From positions 62,001 to 126,000 of the forward strand of contig CAMOJA010000001.1 of NCBI GenBank assembly GCA_946616535.1: a stretch of DNA of 64,000 nt, written 5' to 3'. Below the pieces are notes generated by a model. It made no database searches. It had not been told where the DNA came from and saw nothing but the letters and a program-made list of their open reading frames with translations. How positions within the stretch are numbered: the first letter of the stretch is position 1; every line of letters begins with the position of its first letter. The position numbers and the translations under genes were made by a program. Positions 7,483 through 16,870 of the stretch are shown piece after piece. The DNA is from an uncultured Bacteroidales bacterium (GTDB lineage Bacteria; Bacteroidota; Bacteroidia; Bacteroidales; Paludibacteraceae).

Positions 7483-10400
7483 ATGAAAAAAGAAGTACTC
7501 TCCTTTTTTTTATTTTTAATGTTCGCGTGCGCGTGCCCGTTCAAAGCTATGGCTGTGAACGTTTCTTCTGCTGATGAGTTGGTAGCGATTGCCAACCAGT
7601 ATGCCGCGACAGCGGGAGCGGATGAACAAAACATCACGCTTACTGCGGATATTGATTTGGATGGGGTGAAATGGATTCCAATTGGAACCAAAGATAAACC
7701 ATTCAAGGGTAAGTTCGATGGTCAAGGACACACAATCAAAGGTTTTAGAACTTTTGATGCGACGGATGGTGTCGGTTTATTCGGCTTCATCGCTAAAACG
7801 GGCGTTGTAGAGAATTTGGGTATCAGCGGTGGCTCTTTGATTGCAAAGAACAAACGGCGCATCGGTGCTATTGCAGGTGTCTGCGATGGTACAATCCGCA
7901 AGTGTTGGAGTATGGCTTTCATTCCGGTTGCAGGGAATGTCGTCGGTGGTTTGGTCGGTGAGTTATCTGGCAATGGAAAAATGGAGGATTGCTATCAATC
8001 GGGTCTGATTCTCAATGCGGCAGATACGATTGGAGCTATTGTTGGTCTTAACTCCGGTAAGTTAACGCGTGTTTTCAACGTGGGTTATGCAAAGAATGGT
8101 AATGCCATTGTTGGTTTTGACAATCATGGTACTTATACCGATGTATACTTTGACCGTAAATTATATTATCAGAAATCAGGTATTGATGGCGATGCGATTA
8201 TCGGCTATGATGTAACGGAGGATATGTTCTCGTTATTCAAAAATATCCCCACCACTTGGTCGGTAGCAGAAAACCGCTATCCTGTTCTGAAGCAATTCGA
8301 ATCGAACAAGGCAGCGAAGTTATCGGCGGCTCCGATGTTTATTGAGGCTGGTGATATTGAGCCGGTGAATCACGCCAACGATCTAACCAATAACTTTACC
8401 GTTAGCGTAGAAGGCGGTATTACTTGGGCATGCCAGGATGAGAGCGATAAACAGTGGATTCAGATTAGCGGCAAAGATGTGAAGGTCGTTCGCCCTTGTA
8501 CAGAGACGGATGTATTAGTAGACTCGAAACTGGACACTGAAGTGCGTGTAGTATACATGCGCCCTCGCCGCGTCGAGGATCTATTAGCCGGTACATTTAT
8601 CAGTTATGATGATGAGACCGAAGAGACGGGGAAAATAATGGGCTATTGCTTTGATTCTTATTGGGAACTGTCTTCGCAAAGTCGAGTTGAATATGCTTCT
8701 CGCGGTTGGTTGGGAGATGGTGGAGACTATCATTATAAAGTAGAGTTTTATTCTATCGACGATGAGAATAATGATACGACTTTGATAAGTACCTTACTTT
8801 CGGATGCTTCGACCTCTGAATATCGCTCTTGGGTTGAGAACTTTATTATCCCTACCGACAAGGCAGGCCATTTCCTCATTCGCAGTTGGGTTCACGATAA
8901 TGGTTGTGTAACCGATTGGATCGAGAATAAACCCGGTTTCGAGTTCGTGGTATTTGGAGAATTCGTTCCCGGTGAAATCGTGACGAAGATAGATACCATC
9001 CTCTTGGATGAAATTCCGACATTTGTTAATGCGCAAAGCAAAACGGAGTCATACGGAGGAGGTGGACCGGTTTATTATCAATGGTTATTAAATGGTGATA
9101 CGATTCCCGGACAAGAAGGTTTAACGCTTGTTAATTATGCAATTACTCAACCGGGCGTCTATACTTTCACACGTCAAACCCGTGACAGTATATGCTACGT
9201 TCCGCAATCTTCTGTAGAATATCTGGGTAAATATATTGTTTATGCGTTTGATAAATTCGATCCGGGCGAGATTAGCAATCATGAAGATACTACTTTCTGC
9301 TCGGTAGAAGATGCACAAGCATACGTTGTCCAAGCAACTTCTGCATCCGGAGGTGTTAGCAACAAAGGATATAATTATCAATGGTATTTCAAAAACGGCG
9401 ATGTACTCACGAAGATCAACGGAGCAACGAATATGACTCTGTCGTTAAATGGTCTTACCTTAGAGGCCGGGCATGATTACACGTTCGTTCGAGAAGCAGA
9501 AGACAACACTCGCTTCACAACGCTTACTCGTTCGCGTTACGAGAAGAAGATTCATATCATGGCTGTGTTAACTCCGGGTGCCATAGAGAATGCCACATGG
9601 GAGACCTTCTGCTTCGAAGCAGATGACAATAAGTTAACACCCCACACGATTATTATCCATGAGACAACCCCAGCCACATGTAGTGATGGAGTCGTATATG
9701 AGTGGATTATGAATCCGGGAAACAAAGTGGTAGGTCAGAATGCAGAGTTGGAATATACATTCATGATGGGAGAGATTAAATTGGGTCAGACCTATACTTT
9801 CACTCGCCAAGTGCGCAACTCTAATCCGGATTGCGCTTGGGTTCCCTCTATAGGCGCAGTAAGCCAAGTGTTTGGTAAGAAATCATATCATGAGGTAACC
9901 ACGATTGTTTGTGCGAACGATCTGCCTTTCACCATGACTTTGGAGGATGGCAAGACCCATGTCTTCTATTCCGCAGCGGATGTATGGACGGTAACAGACG
10001 AAAGTGGTATATGTCCTGATATTACCGACTATAAGATCGAATTGGCAACGATGCCGAATTTCCAATTGGACGAGTATGTAAGTTGGTGCCAAACGACAGG
10101 TACGATGTCGGTATATTATGTAGAGGATCCGGGCGCTCCGTCGAATGTATTCTATATCCGTTATTCGGAGGACTTGGCGAAATATATGGGGGCAAGTGAT
10201 ACGACGGGTGTAATCACCACTCCGGGAACTATTTTGTTCGATAATATGCCGAACTTAGGTACGGGTGATCTCTATCTAAATGTTCAGATCGGTTATCAAG
10301 CAGAGTCTGCTTCCGGTGTATGTTATAGTACCTCGCATCTGATGCGTCTCTATCCGAGTCTGGGCGGCTATGTATATAGCAAGTACGATCGCGTTGTATT

Positions 10401-10860
10401 TGTGGATAACAACCCGAACAACGGAGCTCTTCCTGATGCTACGGAGAAGTTAGAGTTTGTATCCTATCAGTGGTATAAGAATGGTCTGTTGCAAGAAGGC
10501 GAAACCGGACAGTATTACCATGAGGGTGGTGCCATCCTGAACGGAGTATTCTACTGTATGCTGAAAGATACAAAAGGAAATTCCTACCGCACGTGTGATG
10601 TTATATTACCGGCAGAGAGTACTTCGAATGCTCCGCAGAGTACAACGGTATATCCAGTACCTGTTGGTGTGGGCGAACCGCTCTCGATTGAGGCTTTCGG
10701 TTCGGCTAGAATCGTTTCTTTGGCAGGCGAACGTATTTCCGAAATCGGTACTATTGATGCCAAGGCCATTGTAAATGCTCCGAGAGTACCGGGAATATAC
10801 TTCGTGCAGATTACGACCGAAGACGGTAGGGTTGAAACACACAAATTAATCGTTAAATGA
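7483..10860 (+). CDS. Secreted T9SS cargo protein with GLUG-like repeats and C-terminal sorting domain
   Basis: A 1125-residue protein with a signal peptide ending near ...FKAMA (residue 23). Residues about 90-200 carry GLUG-like repeats (VGLFGFI, IGAIAGV, VGGLVGEL, IGAIVGL). The middle holds Ig-like modules built around YQWLLNGD and YQWYFKNGD. The last 75 residues form a T9SS type A sorting domain: VYPVPVGVGEP, then PGIYFVQITTEDG and HKLIVK. It should cross the outer membrane through T9SS and be attached to the surface or released. The next gene, an OmpA barrel, follows after 14 bp with its own GGAGG. The function is unknown; adhesion is a guess from the repeats. Confidence 0.85.
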   Translation: MKKEVLSFFLFLMFACACPFKAMAVNVSSADELVAIANQYAATAGADEQNITLTADIDLDGVKWIPIGTKDKPFKGKFDGQGHTIKGFRTFDATDGVGLFGFIAKTGVVENLGISGGSLIAKNKRRIGAIAGVCDGTIRKCWSMAFIPVAGNVVGGLVGELSGNGKMEDCYQSGLILNAADTIGAIVGLNSGKLTRVFNVGYAKNGNAIVGFDNHGTYTDVYFDRKLYYQKSGIDGDAIIGYDVTEDMFSLFKNIPTTWSVAENRYPVLKQFESNKAAKLSAAPMFIEAGDIEPVNHANDLTNNFTVSVEGGITWACQDESDKQWIQISGKDVKVVRPCTETDVLVDSKLDTEVRVVYMRPRRVEDLLAGTFISYDDETEETGKIMGYCFDSYWELSSQSRVEYASRGWLGDGGDYHYKVEFYSIDDENNDTTLISTLLSDASTSEYRSWVENFIIPTDKAGHFLIRSWVHDNGCVTDWIENKPGFEFVVFGEFVPGEIVTKIDTILLDEIPTFVNAQSKTESYGGGGPVYYQWLLNGDTIPGQEGLTLVNYAITQPGVYTFTRQTRDSICYVPQSSVEYLGKYIVYAFDKFDPGEISNHEDTTFCSVEDAQAYVVQATSASGGVSNKGYNYQWYFKNGDVLTKINGATNMTLSLNGLTLEAGHDYTFVREAEDNTRFTTLTRSRYEKKIHIMAVLTPGAIENATWETFCFEADDNKLTPHTIIIHETTPATCSDGVVYEWIMNPGNKVVGQNAELEYTFMMGEIKLGQTYTFTRQVRNSNPDCAWVPSIGAVSQVFGKKSYHEVTTIVCANDLPFTMTLEDGKTHVFYSAADVWTVTDESGICPDITDYKIELATMPNFQLDEYVSWCQTTGTMSVYYVEDPGAPSNVFYIRYSEDLAKYMGASDTTGVITTPGTILFDNMPNLGTGDLYLNVQIGYQAESASGVCYSTSHLMRLYPSLGGYVYSKYDRVVFVDNNPNNGALPDATEKLEFVSYQWYKNGLLQEGETGQYYHEGGAILNGVFYCMLKDTKGNSYRTCDVILPAESTSNAPQSTTVYPVPVGVGEPLSIEAFGSARIVSLAGERISEIGTIDAKAIVNAPRVPGIYFVQITTEDGRVETHKLIVK

Positions 10861-10874
10861 TAGGAGGAACGGAT

Positions 10875-12713
10875 ATGAAAAAGACTATTTTAATCGCAAG
10901 TATCTTGTTAGTAGCCGTTTCCCTTTCGGCGAAGCAGTATCCGGATTCGATTCAACAAGCGAGTCAAGAGGAACCGAATATTGCTTATGGTTGGAATTTT
11001 GAATTCGGAGGAGGTCTCGGAGTTGGCGGTTATCGCTTCTCACAATTGGGATCCAAATTCGCTTCTCCATATACGACCAATAAACTTGGTTTCCCGGCAG
11101 GCAATGCGATGGTTGGTATTAACTACTATTTCGTTCCCTGGATGGGTATTGGAACGGGTGTTGAATTCTCAACGTACGCCAATCGTACTGCGGTTACGAA
11201 GCCATGGACAGAAACAACATATGATCAATATGGTACGGATCCATGGTGTCAGTACACGATCACTTCTACTCCGCATGCTATTAATGAATACCAGAATCTC
11301 TATATGTTAGAGGTGCCTGTAGCATTGAAGTTCCGTTATCGTCCCGGTGTGGTGGGTATGACTGCTTCGTTGGGCATGAAACTGGGCTTCCCGATGTATA
11401 ATAATTACAAGTTAGCTAACGGAGGTTCGTTTGACAACGAAGTGTACTACCAATACTTTGACTTAACGATGAATGACGTACCTAAAGTGGTAGAGGATGT
11501 GACAGTTAATCCTTCATCCGGTATGTTGCCTATGTCGAGTTTCAAGAAGCTCAATTATGCAGTCAGTTTAGAATTGGGTATGTTGATTCGCGTTCATCAG
11601 CGCGTAGAGTTAGCCATTTCGGCTTTTGGAACCTATTATGTCAATGACGTATTGGATACCCACGGCACGAAAGCGCTTGGTTTCTCGGACTTAACGACTG
11701 ATGCCGGCAAGTATCCGATGCCGTATACCACAACATACAACGGTGTATTGCGTACGAATGAAGTGGAGAGCCTTCATCCCTGGGCTGCTGGTTTGAAATT
11801 TACCGTACAGGTGAATGCTAACCGCACCAAGGCACAGCGTGAGTATGACAAAGAACAGAAACGTCTCCGTAAACAACAGAAAGAGGCAGAGCAAGAGCAA
11901 CCCTCCTCATCGACTGTTGTCGTAGTAGAAGATGTGCCTACGGAAGAAGTAGAGGAGATTCCTGAAGAAATTGTACTTGATCCGCGTGAAGAAGTTATTC
12001 GTCGCATCCTCGAGTTGGCAGATTCGGCAGGTATTGATCTTTGTGAGACCTTCTGTTATATCCACGATACAATTTATATTGGTGATGCTGAGCCAACTCC
12101 GGTTATTCGTGAAGATTCGGTAGCTAAACAATTAGATGATATGTTGGCTAAGGCTGTTATCTTCTTTGATTTGGATAAGGCTATACCTATCCTTGAGCCC
12201 GAAGATATTCTGATTCGTATAGCAGAAATACTCCGCAATCATCCGGACCAGAAGATTCATGTGAACGGTCACGCATGTAAATTAGGAAAACCGGACTACA
12301 ACAAACGTCTCGCTTTACGCCGTGCGAAAGCTGTCGCAAAGGAATTGGAAGAGTTAGGCGTTCGTGATGACCAGATGATTATCGCCAGCTTAGGAGATGA
12401 TGTACCATATCGTTATAATGGCCATCACCAACTGAGTAAAGATCGTCGCGTAGAGATTGTACCGACCTATCGTACAACAGAGATCGTTCGTCCCGGCTCA
12501 CGTTTGGCACAAATTGCTCGTCGTCACTATGGAAATCCGGACTTCTGGGTATTTATCTATGAGGCTAACCGCGATCAGATAACCGACCCGAGTAACTTGC
12601 CGGTAGGTATAGAGATAGAAATACCTAACCTTTCGGAGAGATTGAAAGGAATGAATGAGACAGAAGCCGCTCAAGAGGCGCAACGTCTTAAAGAAGAGAT
12701 TCTGAATCGATGA
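10875..12713 (+). CDS. Outer-membrane beta-barrel with OmpA and LysM-like domains
   Basis: A 612-residue protein. The signal peptide is MKKTILIASILLVAVSLSA. Residues about 30-325 are an outer-membrane barrel with alternating aromatic strands. Then come a charged coiled linker (about 325-400, Lys/Gln/Glu-rich), an OmpA-type peptidoglycan-binding domain (about 425-535, with FFDLDKAIP, VNGHACKLGKPDYNKRLALRRA and DRRVEI), and a LysM-like segment with PGSRLAQIARRHYGNP and NLPVGIEIEIP. OmpA followed by LysM is unusual and gives two potential wall anchors. The start at 10875 was preferred to 10857 because GGAGG sits 7 bp upstream and a signal peptide follows. It is coupled to the T9SS cargo gene before it and is probably its partner barrel. 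Its end overlaps a convergent gene by 26 bp. Confidence 0.85.
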   Translation: MKKTILIASILLVAVSLSAKQYPDSIQQASQEEPNIAYGWNFEFGGGLGVGGYRFSQLGSKFASPYTTNKLGFPAGNAMVGINYYFVPWMGIGTGVEFSTYANRTAVTKPWTETTYDQYGTDPWCQYTITSTPHAINEYQNLYMLEVPVALKFRYRPGVVGMTASLGMKLGFPMYNNYKLANGGSFDNEVYYQYFDLTMNDVPKVVEDVTVNPSSGMLPMSSFKKLNYAVSLELGMLIRVHQRVELAISAFGTYYVNDVLDTHGTKALGFSDLTTDAGKYPMPYTTTYNGVLRTNEVESLHPWAAGLKFTVQVNANRTKAQREYDKEQKRLRKQQKEAEQEQPSSSTVVVVEDVPTEEVEEIPEEIVLDPREEVIRRILELADSAGIDLCETFCYIHDTIYIGDAEPTPVIREDSVAKQLDDMLAKAVIFFDLDKAIPILEPEDILIRIAEILRNHPDQKIHVNGHACKLGKPDYNKRLALRRAKAVAKELEELGVRDDQMIIASLGDDVPYRYNGHHQLSKDRRVEIVPTYRTTEIVRPGSRLAQIARRHYGNPDFWVFIYEANRDQITDPSNLPVGIEIEIPNLSERLKGMNETEAAQEAQRLKEEILNR

Positions 12714-13506
12714 TAGATGCAAGGTGGTGTGAATAGCCACCTTGCTCTATATTATAAATACCGGTGGAATCGAGTTTTTCTACCTTAACACGGCCGGAAC
12801 AATGAATGACGCGCGTGGAGTCAATAGCGATTCCTACGTGCGTTATTTTTTGGGGATTAGCGGCTCCATCGTTCAATCCTTCATGGTTGAAAAAGACCAG
12901 GTCCCCGGCTTTCACTTGAGTGATATCAGCGCGCGCTGTTCCCTGGGTGGCTTGTTCACTCGCATTGCGCAATAAACGCTTGCCGAAAAGGCTCATGATG
13001 ATTTGCGTAAAACCGGAACAGTCCATTCCCATCGCGTTTTTTCCGCCCCATAGATATGGGATATTCAGGAAGAAACGTACTGTTTGTAAAAGATTTTGTT
13101 CGTTCAGTTCGATGGGTTGCGTAATCACCATCGATGCGTCTATACGAAACGGAACACCAAGGATTTCAAATCGACCGTCCTGATAGTTCGTTAGGCGTGT
13201 ACCGGCTGTAAGGGGTATCGTTTGTTGGTTATTTTCGCTAACAGCGAATACCATAGGAAAAGATACCATAGCTGCAGAAGCGTAGGCTTTGCTATACGAA
13301 GTATATTCCTCTTCCGTCATTGGAGCAAGCATCTTGGCGTCTATCCAGCCCTCTTGTCCATCATTATCGAGTTTAATGCGATTCCATCGAGGTTTTTGCT
13401 CCAGAATGGTACAGGTCTCGCCGAATAGCATTTGTGTGTTTTGCTCTGCGCTTTCTCGTGCTTCAGCACGAACGGGTACAACGCTATATAAACTAATACC
13501 TTTCAT
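12688..13506 (-). CDS. NlpC/P60 family cysteine peptidase with SH3-like domain
   Basis: A 272-residue protein. An N-terminal bacterial SH3-like region (about residues 5-65, with W-containing strands) precedes a C-terminal NlpC/P60 domain. The catalytic Cys lies in MGMDCSGF (about residue 168), the His in THVGIAID, with a following IHCSG strand. The layout resembles YkfC-type dipeptidyl peptidases that cleave gamma-D-Glu-diamino acid bonds of peptidoglycan peptides. No signal peptide is visible, so a cytoplasmic role in recycling wall peptides is likely. An in-frame TTG at 13518 lies inside nadB; ATG 13506 follows the nadB stop by 5 bp and was chosen. Its last 26 bp overlap the opposing OmpA gene. 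Confidence 0.85.
   Translation of the reverse strand: MKGISLYSVVPVRAEARESAEQNTQMLFGETCTILEQKPRWNRIKLDNDGQEGWIDAKMLAPMTEEEYTSYSKAYASAAMVSFPMVFAVSENNQQTIPLTAGTRLTNYQDGRFEILGVPFRIDASMVITQPIELNEQNLLQTVRFFLNIPYLWGGKNAMGMDCSGFTQIIMSLFGKRLLRNASEQATQGTARADITQVKAGDLVFFNHEGLNDGAANPQKITHVGIAIDSTRVIHCSGRVKVEKLDSTGIYNIEQGGYSHHLASIIDSESLL
12719..12745. terminator. Hairpin at convergent gene ends
   Basis: Perfect 9-bp inverted repeat (GCAAGGTGG / CCACCTTGC) with a 9-nt loop, 5 bp after the OmpA stop codon and inside the 3' coding part of the NlpC gene. No T-tract follows, so terminator function is uncertain. Confidence 0.4.
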
Positions 13507-13511
13507 CGCTA

Positions 13512-15113
13512 TTACCAAACTTCCTGTGGGTGTTCCGATTGCAATTTAGGATAATCGATGGAGTAATGTAGTCCTCGACTTTCTTTACGTTCCATCGCTT
13601 GGCGAGTAATGAGATACCCGACATTAATCATATTACGCAACTCGCATATCTCTTTTGTCGCTTTGACGCGTTTGAAGAGGTCTTCTGTCTCTTCATAGAG
13701 CAGGTCAAGACGCTCATAGGCGCGTCGTAGACGTAGGTCAGAACGAACAATTCCTACGTAGGTGGACATTATTTGTCCTACTTCTTTTACATCTTGCGCA
13801 ATAAGCACGCGCTCTTCATTGCTTAACGTGCCTTCATCATTCCACGCAGGAATTTTCTCGTTGAAATCGTACTTGTCTATGACGCTGAGGCTGTGTTTTG
13901 CAGCTGCATCGGCATATACAACGGCTTCGATGAGAGAATTGGATGCGAGTCGATTTCCTCCGTGAAGACCTGTACATGAACATTCGCCAACCGCATATAA
14001 ACGATGGATAGTAGATTGACCATCCAAGTCCACTTTTATACCACCACACATGTAATGTGCACATGGTGCGACCGGAATATATTGCTTGGTGATGTCAATG
14101 CCTATTGACATACATTTCGCGTAGATATTCGGGAAATGATGTTTGGTCTCCTCGGCATCCTTATGCGTCACATCCAAACATACATGGTCGATAGCATGAA
14201 TCTTCATCTCGTTATCTATCGCACGCGCTACGATGTCACGAGGCGCAAGACTCAGACGCTGGTCGTATTTCTGCATGAACTCTTCTCCGTTCGGCAGTCG
14301 CAATATACCTCCGTAGCCGCGCATGGCTTCTGTGATAAGATACGCCGGATGCGTCTCGCGGGGATTGAACAGGCTCGTCGGATGGAACTGCACGAACTCC
14401 ATATCCTTGATGACACCCTTCGCGCGGTGCACCATCGCAATGCCGTCACCGGTAGCTATCTCGGGGTTCGTCGTCGTGGCATACACCGCACCCGTACCTC
14501 CGGTAGCCATCAGCGTGATACGACTTAGATACGTGTCTATCTTCTGTGTCTCGGGATTGAGGATATACGCGCCGTAGCACTCGATATCCGGCGTGCGGTG
14601 CGTGACGCGGACACCCAAGTGGTGCTGCGTGATAATCTCCACGGCAAAATGGTTCTCCAGCACCTCGATATATGGATTGCTGCGCACCGCCGCCATCAGT
14701 CCGCGCTGTATCTCTGCGCCGGTGTCATCGGCGTGATGCAGGATGCGGAACTCCGAATGACCACCTTCACGATGCAGGTCGAAGAGGCCGTCTTCTTTTT
14801 TATCGAAGTTAACCCCCCAGTTAACCAGTTCTTCGATACCTTTTGGTGCATTGCGAACGACTTGTTCTACTGCTGCAGGGTCACTTAACCAATCTCCGGC
14901 AACCATTGTATCATGAATATGCTTCTCAAAATCATCTACGAGCAGGTTGGTGACCGAAGCGATACCTCCTTGGGCTTTAGCCGTATTTGCTTCCTCCAAG
15001 GTCGTCTTGCAGCATAATGCAATCTTGTACTTTTGTGTGCGCGCTACTTTGAGCGCAAAACTCATACCGGCTACTCCTCCGCCGATAATTAAAAAATCAT
15101 ACTTTCGAGTCAT
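13512..15113 (-). CDS. nadB: L-aspartate oxidase
   Basis: A 533-residue flavoprotein that oxidises L-aspartate to iminoaspartate, the first step of de novo NAD synthesis. The FAD-binding motif IIGGGVAGMS is at residues 8-17; TAKAQGGIA, HREGGHSEFRI, ATGGTGA and the catalytic region FVQFHPTSL and GGI are all present. Length is typical (about 520-540). It lies between comF and the NlpC/P60 gene, with 7 bp to comF; quinolinate synthase and phosphoribosyltransferase genes are not in the window. Confidence 0.95.
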   Translation of the reverse strand: MTRKYDFLIIGGGVAGMSFALKVARTQKYKIALCCKTTLEEANTAKAQGGIASVTNLLVDDFEKHIHDTMVAGDWLSDPAAVEQVVRNAPKGIEELVNWGVNFDKKEDGLFDLHREGGHSEFRILHHADDTGAEIQRGLMAAVRSNPYIEVLENHFAVEIITQHHLGVRVTHRTPDIECYGAYILNPETQKIDTYLSRITLMATGGTGAVYATTTNPEIATGDGIAMVHRAKGVIKDMEFVQFHPTSLFNPRETHPAYLITEAMRGYGGILRLPNGEEFMQKYDQRLSLAPRDIVARAIDNEMKIHAIDHVCLDVTHKDAEETKHHFPNIYAKCMSIGIDITKQYIPVAPCAHYMCGGIKVDLDGQSTIHRLYAVGECSCTGLHGGNRLASNSLIEAVVYADAAAKHSLSVIDKYDFNEKIPAWNDEGTLSNEERVLIAQDVKEVGQIMSTYVGIVRSDLRLRRAYERLDLLYEETEDLFKRVKATKEICELRNMINVGYLITRQAMERKESRGLHYSIDYPKLQSEHPQEVW

Positions 15114-15120
15114 ATCATTG

Positions 15121-15828
15121 TTATTGTGCCTTGCATAGCGCCAGAACGCTAAACTCGGCTCCTCTACATATTTTCATTGCTTGTAAGCAGGCGCGCATCG
15201 TTTCTCCGGTTGTTACCAAATCGTCCACCACTAAGATTCGCGAATGATACAATTGCTCCGGATGATTCACAGAAAAAGCGTCTGCCACGTTGCTTTTCCG
15301 ATCTTGTCCGGCTTGTAAAGCCTGTTTGGGCGTATTGCGTTTGCGCGTAACATGGGTAGTATCGATAGGAATGCCTGTGACATCACTAATCCCTCGCGCA
15401 ATGTACTCTGATTGATTGTATCCTCTACTCCGTAGCCGTTTCGGATGCAGAGGAATTGGAATAATCAGGTCGATTTCATCGAAAAAATCCGCATATTGCA
15501 TTTCAATGGCCGCCTGTTTCCCAAGTTGGTATCCAATCCATGGTTGATCTGCATATTTCATGGCATGAATCACTTGCCGGATCGGATGATCTTTCTCGTA
15601 GAACAAAAAGGCAGCAGCTTGTTTCATGTGCATTACTTTCAATGCTCTAGCGATATCTCTCTTCATGCCGGAGAGAGCCATTTCAGTACTATTATGTCGT
15701 TTCTGAGCCTGCTCCGTACGAGGTAGTTCTGATAAGCATTTGGGGCATAGTAGCCCTGCTGGTGTCTTCTCGCCTACGTAGTCTCCGCACATAGGACAAC
15801 ATCGCGGGAAAAAGAGGCTTCTCAACAT
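15121..15828 (-). CDS. ComF family phosphoribosyltransferase-like protein
   Basis: A 235-residue protein with an N-terminal zinc-ribbon (CCPMCGDY...CPKC) and a C-terminal phosphoribosyltransferase fold ending with the PRPP-binding motif ILVVDDLVTTGET. Family members (ComF, GntX) are linked to DNA uptake or nucleotide metabolism. The start ATG at 15828 was chosen because the alternative TTG at 15840 falls inside the -7 box of the promoter at 15838-15869. The transcript would begin only a few bases before this ATG. It heads the comF-nadB-NlpC unit. Confidence 0.9.
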   Translation of the reverse strand: MLRSLFFPRCCPMCGDYVGEKTPAGLLCPKCLSELPRTEQAQKRHNSTEMALSGMKRDIARALKVMHMKQAAAFLFYEKDHPIRQVIHAMKYADQPWIGYQLGKQAAIEMQYADFFDEIDLIIPIPLHPKRLRSRGYNQSEYIARGISDVTGIPIDTTHVTRKRNTPKQALQAGQDRKSNVADAFSVNHPEQLYHSRILVVDDLVTTGETMRACLQAMKICRGAEFSVLALCKAQ

Positions 15829-15837
15829 AATCGGCTG

Positions 15838-15869
15838 CAAAATTAGTGTTTTTTTTGCACTTATGCAAA
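15838..15869 (-). promoter_or_regulatory. Promoter of comF-nadB unit
   Basis: On the minus strand TTTG, 20 bases containing a run of eight A, then TAATTTTG and CAGCC. The first 16 bp form a near palindrome (TTTGCATAAGTGCAAA). Confidence 0.8.
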
Positions 15870-15919
15870 TATAACTATTATTTTTGCCACAAAACGCCCG
15901 AAAAATTATCTTTTATCAC

Positions 15920-16870
15920 TTAACCTACATTGAATTGGCTACCGCCGATAAATTCACGTAGAATAGAGGTGCGCGGAATAAACGAAGCGGAAAGTCCCTC
16001 AAAGAAACTGAGATAATACAATAATTGATAAGCTACTTGATATTCTTCCGAAGAGGCGGGAACCGTTTGTAGTGCCGTTTCTACGGTATATCGGATTGCT
16101 GGTAGTTCATAAGTCATGGATGTATCGAAGAGAGCGTCTGCTTCTTCGCGGAAATGTTCAATCCATTTTATTTCTCCTTCTCGAACAGCAGACCAAGAAG
16201 CAATCGTTTGCTGCGGGGATTTACCACGCGTGCGTAGGTCGCGACTCATACGACGCAAAAGACGATGAACCCATGTGGGTATCCACGTTTGGCCATCTAA
16301 TGAAACAGGACTCATTGGTGCGGCATATATCTTAAATTTGCAGTTATGATCAATATGCTCGGTTAATATAGGGTTCAGGGCATGAATACCTTCTATAACG
16401 AGAATGGCATCCTCTTCTATAGAAAGCGTTTCTCCCTGGTATTCGCGTTTTTCTTCTGCAAAATTGAATGTTGGAAGTGCTATCTCTTTGCCGGCAATAA
16501 GAGCTTTGAGGTCTATCTCCAATTGATTTAAATCGATTGCGTAGACAGACTCGTAGTCTTTCTTGCCGTTTTCATCGAGCGGAGTGAGGCTACCATCCAC
16601 ATACCAGTTATCTAGTGAAAGTGCTACGGGTTGCTTTCCTTGCGCGAGCAGTTCCAAGCAAAGTCGGTGACTTGTACTTGTTTTTCCGCTGGACGAAGGG
16701 CCGCTAATGAGCACAACGCGTACATTGGGGTTTGCATATATTGTTTGTGCAATGGAAGATAACTGGTCGGCATGGTATTTCTCGCCTTCTGCAACTAACT
16801 GAGCAGCATGTCCGCTCTCAATCATTTCATTAATGTACGCGATTCGGCGTTTATCTTCAGCAATCGACAT
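15920..16870 (-). CDS. Nucleoside kinase of the uridine kinase family, without the usual N-terminal half
   Basis: A 316-residue P-loop kinase with Walker A GPSSSGKTST near residue 57, a LSLDNWYVD segment, the ESVYAIDL region and VIEGIHALNP, matching the C-terminal half of the Bacteroidetes nucleoside kinase. In that family the protein is usually about 550 residues and starts with a TGS/threonyl-tRNA-synthetase-like region. That half is absent here, and the preceding DNA is priA, so this is a naturally short version rather than a visible frameshift. Its ATG overlaps the end of priA by 14 bp, so the two are coupled. Uridine/cytidine phosphorylation is the expected activity. Confidence 0.85.
   Translation of the reverse strand: MSIAEDKRRIAYINEMIESGHAAQLVAEGEKYHADQLSSIAQTIYANPNVRVVLISGPSSSGKTSTSHRLCLELLAQGKQPVALSLDNWYVDGSLTPLDENGKKDYESVYAIDLNQLEIDLKALIAGKEIALPTFNFAEEKREYQGETLSIEEDAILVIEGIHALNPILTEHIDHNCKFKIYAAPMSPVSLDGQTWIPTWVHRLLRRMSRDLRTRGKSPQQTIASWSAVREGEIKWIEHFREEADALFDTSMTYELPAIRYTVETALQTVPASSEEYQVAYQLLYYLSFFEGLSASFIPRTSILREFIGGSQFNVG

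Noticed and set aside
12497..12520. TGGCAC...TTGC match inside the OmpA/LysM gene as a sigma-54 site
   Set aside because: The spacing between the two elements is too short (3 instead of 5 bases) and it lies within coding sequence.
15829..15840. TTG start giving ComF four extra residues
   Set aside because: This TTG lies in the -7 box of the promoter, so it would not be in the transcript.
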